DNA of 64,000 bases from assembly GCA_965214625.1 (NCBI GenBank), contig OZ243962.1, positions 1,984,001 to 2,048,000 of the forward strand, written 5' to 3'. Shown in pieces: positions 62,535 through 64,000 of this stretch. Source of the stretch: G965214625 sp965214625 (GTDB taxonomy: Bacteria > Pseudomonadota > Gammaproteobacteria > Arenicellales > Poriferihabitantaceae). How positions within the stretch are numbered: the stretch's first letter is position 1; each line of letters opens with the position of its first letter. A program made the translations under genes and the position numbers. Under the pieces are notes generated by a model that saw only the letters and a program-made list of their open reading frames with translations, did no database searches and had not been told where the DNA came from.

Positions 62535-63710
62535 ATGCTTACCCGTTTCTTTTTCAGCCTGAAGTCAGCCGGGGTCCCGATCACGATCCGGGAGCATCTT
62601 GATTTGCTGGCTGCACTGGATGGCTACATTGTCTTTTCGAATCGAGATGCCTTTTATCACCTTGCCAGAACGGTGCTTGTCAAGGACGAGAAGCATTATG
62701 ACAAATTCGACCGCGGGTTTTCTGCGTTCATGTCAGGCCTGGACTCGACAGAAGCACTGATCGAGACATTGATTCCGGACGAATGGTTGCGCCAAGAGTT
62801 TGTCAAGCAACTCAGCGAGGCCGAGAAGGCCAAAATGGAACAACTTGGTGGATTGGAAGCGTTGATTGCCGCGTTCAAGGAACGCCTGGAAGCGCAGAAA
62901 AAACGGCATGCGGGTGGCAACAAATGGATTGGCACCGGTGGAACCTCTCCCTTTGGTCATGGCGGTTATCATCCTTCGGGGATCAGGATATCAGGACAGG
63001 GCCAGCATCATCGGGCGGTGAAGGTCTGGGATAAACGCATTTATCGGGACCTGGATGATTCAGTCGGGTTGGGAATCAGGAATATCCAGATTGCGCTGCG
63101 ACGCTTGAGAAAATTTGCCCGCGAGGGTGCTGCCGAGCAGCTTGACCTCGACGATACCATCAAAAGAACGGCCAGCAATGCAGGTTTGCTGGATATAGCG
63201 ATGGTGCCGGAGCGTCACAATGCAGTCAAGGTCCTGTTGTTTCTCGATGTCGGCGGGTCCATGAGCCCCCATGTCCGGGCTTGTGAACAGCTGTTTTCTG
63301 CGGCGCGAACGGAGTTCAAGCATCTGGAATATTTTTATTTTCACAACTTTATCTATGAATCGGTCTGGAAAGACAACCGACGGCGTCATCATGAACGGTT
63401 CGCTACCCATAACATCCTCAACAGATATGGTCCTGACTACAAGGTCATTTTCGTTGGCGATGCGTCCATGTCGCCGTGGGAAATTATCTATCCGGGAGGC
63501 AGTGTGGAACACCACAATACGGAGGCCGGTGAAGTGTGGATGAAACGTTTTCAGGCGACGTATCATCGGGTGGCCTGGCTAAATCCGGTCGAGGAAAAAT
63601 ACTGGGAGTATACGCAGTCCATCGGCATGATTCGGGAACTGTTGGAAGACACGATGTTTCCACTGACCGTAGAGGGCCTGGAAAAGACCGCCGGCTGGTT
63701 AAATCATTAG
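62535..63710 (+). CDS. VWA-domain protein, CoxE-like partner of MoxR
   Basis: A 391-residue protein. N-terminal half (about 1-150) has helices and the LTRFFFSLKSAGVPIT start; a glycine-rich GGTSPFGHGGYHPSG stretch near residue 140; the VWA domain from about 230 with the metal site LFLDVGGSMSP. The D-x-G-x-S form of the MIDAS motif is usual for this subfamily (from memory). It works with MoxR in maturing metal enzymes, for example xanthine/CO dehydrogenase types. ATG at 62535 fits the family start; an in-frame start at 62454 would overlap moxR. Confidence 0.88.
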   Translation: MLTRFFFSLKSAGVPITIREHLDLLAALDGYIVFSNRDAFYHLARTVLVKDEKHYDKFDRGFSAFMSGLDSTEALIETLIPDEWLRQEFVKQLSEAEKAKMEQLGGLEALIAAFKERLEAQKKRHAGGNKWIGTGGTSPFGHGGYHPSGIRISGQGQHHRAVKVWDKRIYRDLDDSVGLGIRNIQIALRRLRKFAREGAAEQLDLDDTIKRTASNAGLLDIAMVPERHNAVKVLLFLDVGGSMSPHVRACEQLFSAARTEFKHLEYFYFHNFIYESVWKDNRRRHHERFATHNILNRYGPDYKVIFVGDASMSPWEIIYPGGSVEHHNTEAGEVWMKRFQATYHRVAWLNPVEEKYWEYTQSIGMIRELLEDTMFPLTVEGLEKTAGWLNH

Positions 63711-63755
63711 CATGCCGCGAGCAAAAGGCCAGCTCGAACAACCGGTATCACTGGC

Positions 63756-64000
63756 ATGAATACCTCGGTTCAGATTATTCCGCTGACGAATTTGGTACTG
63801 GCGTTCATTCCTGCCCTGATTGTGGTGGCGGTCATGTGGAAATGGGATATGGGGTACAAAAACGCCCTGTATGCGATATTCCGGATGCTGATTCAACTGT
63901 TGCTGATCGGGTTTTTCCTCGCTCAGATCTTTGAAGCGAACAACGCATGGGTTGTCATTGCGGTGCTTTCCATCATGCTGTTCACCGCCAGCTGGATTGC
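63756..64000 (+). CDS. FetB/YbbM-family ABC-type permease, truncated by window edge
   Basis: The first 81 codons of a membrane protein. Two hydrophobic segments are visible (about residues 8-25 and 38-55) and the beginning of a third; the RMLIQLLLIGFFLAQIF stretch near residue 38 resembles the UPF0014/FetB permease family, whose members work with FetA in metal export or oxidative-stress tolerance. The gene begins 46 bases after the VWA protein. The identification is tentative because most of the protein is outside. Confidence 0.6.
   Translation, partial: MNTSVQIIPLTNLVLAFIPALIVVAVMWKWDMGYKNALYAIFRMLIQLLLIGFFLAQIFEANNAWVVIAVLSIMLFTASWI

Noticed and set aside
63238..63270. Altered MIDAS motif (D-x-G-x-S) in the VWA protein as sign of inactivity
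   Set aside because: The MoxR-associated CoxE-like subfamily commonly has LD(V/I)GGSM, so it is normal for the family.

Overview
The window reads as a bacterial chromosome segment, about half G+C by eye, most likely from a marine or host-associated proteobacterium. That placement is an inference. It rests on the gene families (DMSP-demethylase-like, carnitine/betaine, creatinase, TauD and phytanoyl-CoA dioxygenase types, precorrin genes) and not on any phylogenetic marker, because the window has no rRNA, tRNA or ribosomal protein gene. About 54 coding genes or gene pieces are supportable. None is a recognisable DNA-binding regulator, and I see no insertion sequence, CRISPR array or phage gene. 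The spacers between operons are long and at least one gene is decaying, so the genome does not look compact.

Layout. 1-2548: ureide operon (end of a probable urate oxidase, PuuE allantoinase, allantoicase, ureidoglycolate lyase), taking urate-derived allantoin to glyoxylate and urea. 2643-8276: a methyltransferase followed by a complete Liv-type ABC importer. 8389-13190: TauE-type exporter, small membrane protein, nicotinamidase, a polytopic membrane protein and an enolase-superfamily dehydratase. 13976-18699: quinone reductase, a second methyltransferase, EamA exporter, TauD-type dioxygenase and an alpha/beta hydrolase. 18885-24191: a DoeA-like hydrolase and a creatinase, an unusual three-gene ExbB/TolQ-like membrane module, and a nitrilase-family amidase. 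24909-30537: Pot-type ABC importer with its binding protein, a clear terminator, and a PhyH dioxygenase. 31106-33515: two late cobalamin genes. 34313-42861: divergent LeuB, a decayed GMC oxidoreductase coupled to an AruI-like decarboxylase, a fatty-acid-hydroxylase-type membrane enzyme, an Ldh-family dehydrogenase and a CinA with a degenerate amidase domain. 43360-46199: overlapping FMN hydroxyacid dehydrogenase and ThDP enzyme. 46326-60926: the richest block, with 5-hydroxyisourate hydrolase, DmdA-like methyltransferase, carnitine dehydrogenase, acyl-CoA dehydrogenase, FAD oxidase, GCS2 ligase, DgcA-like oxidoreductase, dehydrocarnitine-cleavage-type BKACE, DAO oxidoreductase, and a coupled MmgE/PrpD-MttB pair. 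60987-64000: ArgO-type exporter, MoxR/CoxE-type pair and the start of a FetB-type permease.

How the genes fit together. The common theme is use of small nitrogenous and methylated compounds typical of marine animals and algae: urate and allantoin, creatine, carnitine, glycine betaine, dimethylglycine, sarcosine, possibly DMSP and hydroxyproline, with several importers to supply them. Carnitine could run through LcdH (48018), BKACE (55448), then betaine to dimethylglycine by a step not proven here (the MttB-like protein or DmdA-like protein are candidates), then DgcA-like (53183) and DAO (56501). Creatine would give sarcosine through the creatinase at 20068 and join the same end of the route. 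The best candidates for undescribed biology are the ExbB-like three-gene module (21318-23115), the translationally coupled PrpD-MttB pair (58030-60926) and the FMN-enzyme/ThDP-enzyme pair (43360-46199).
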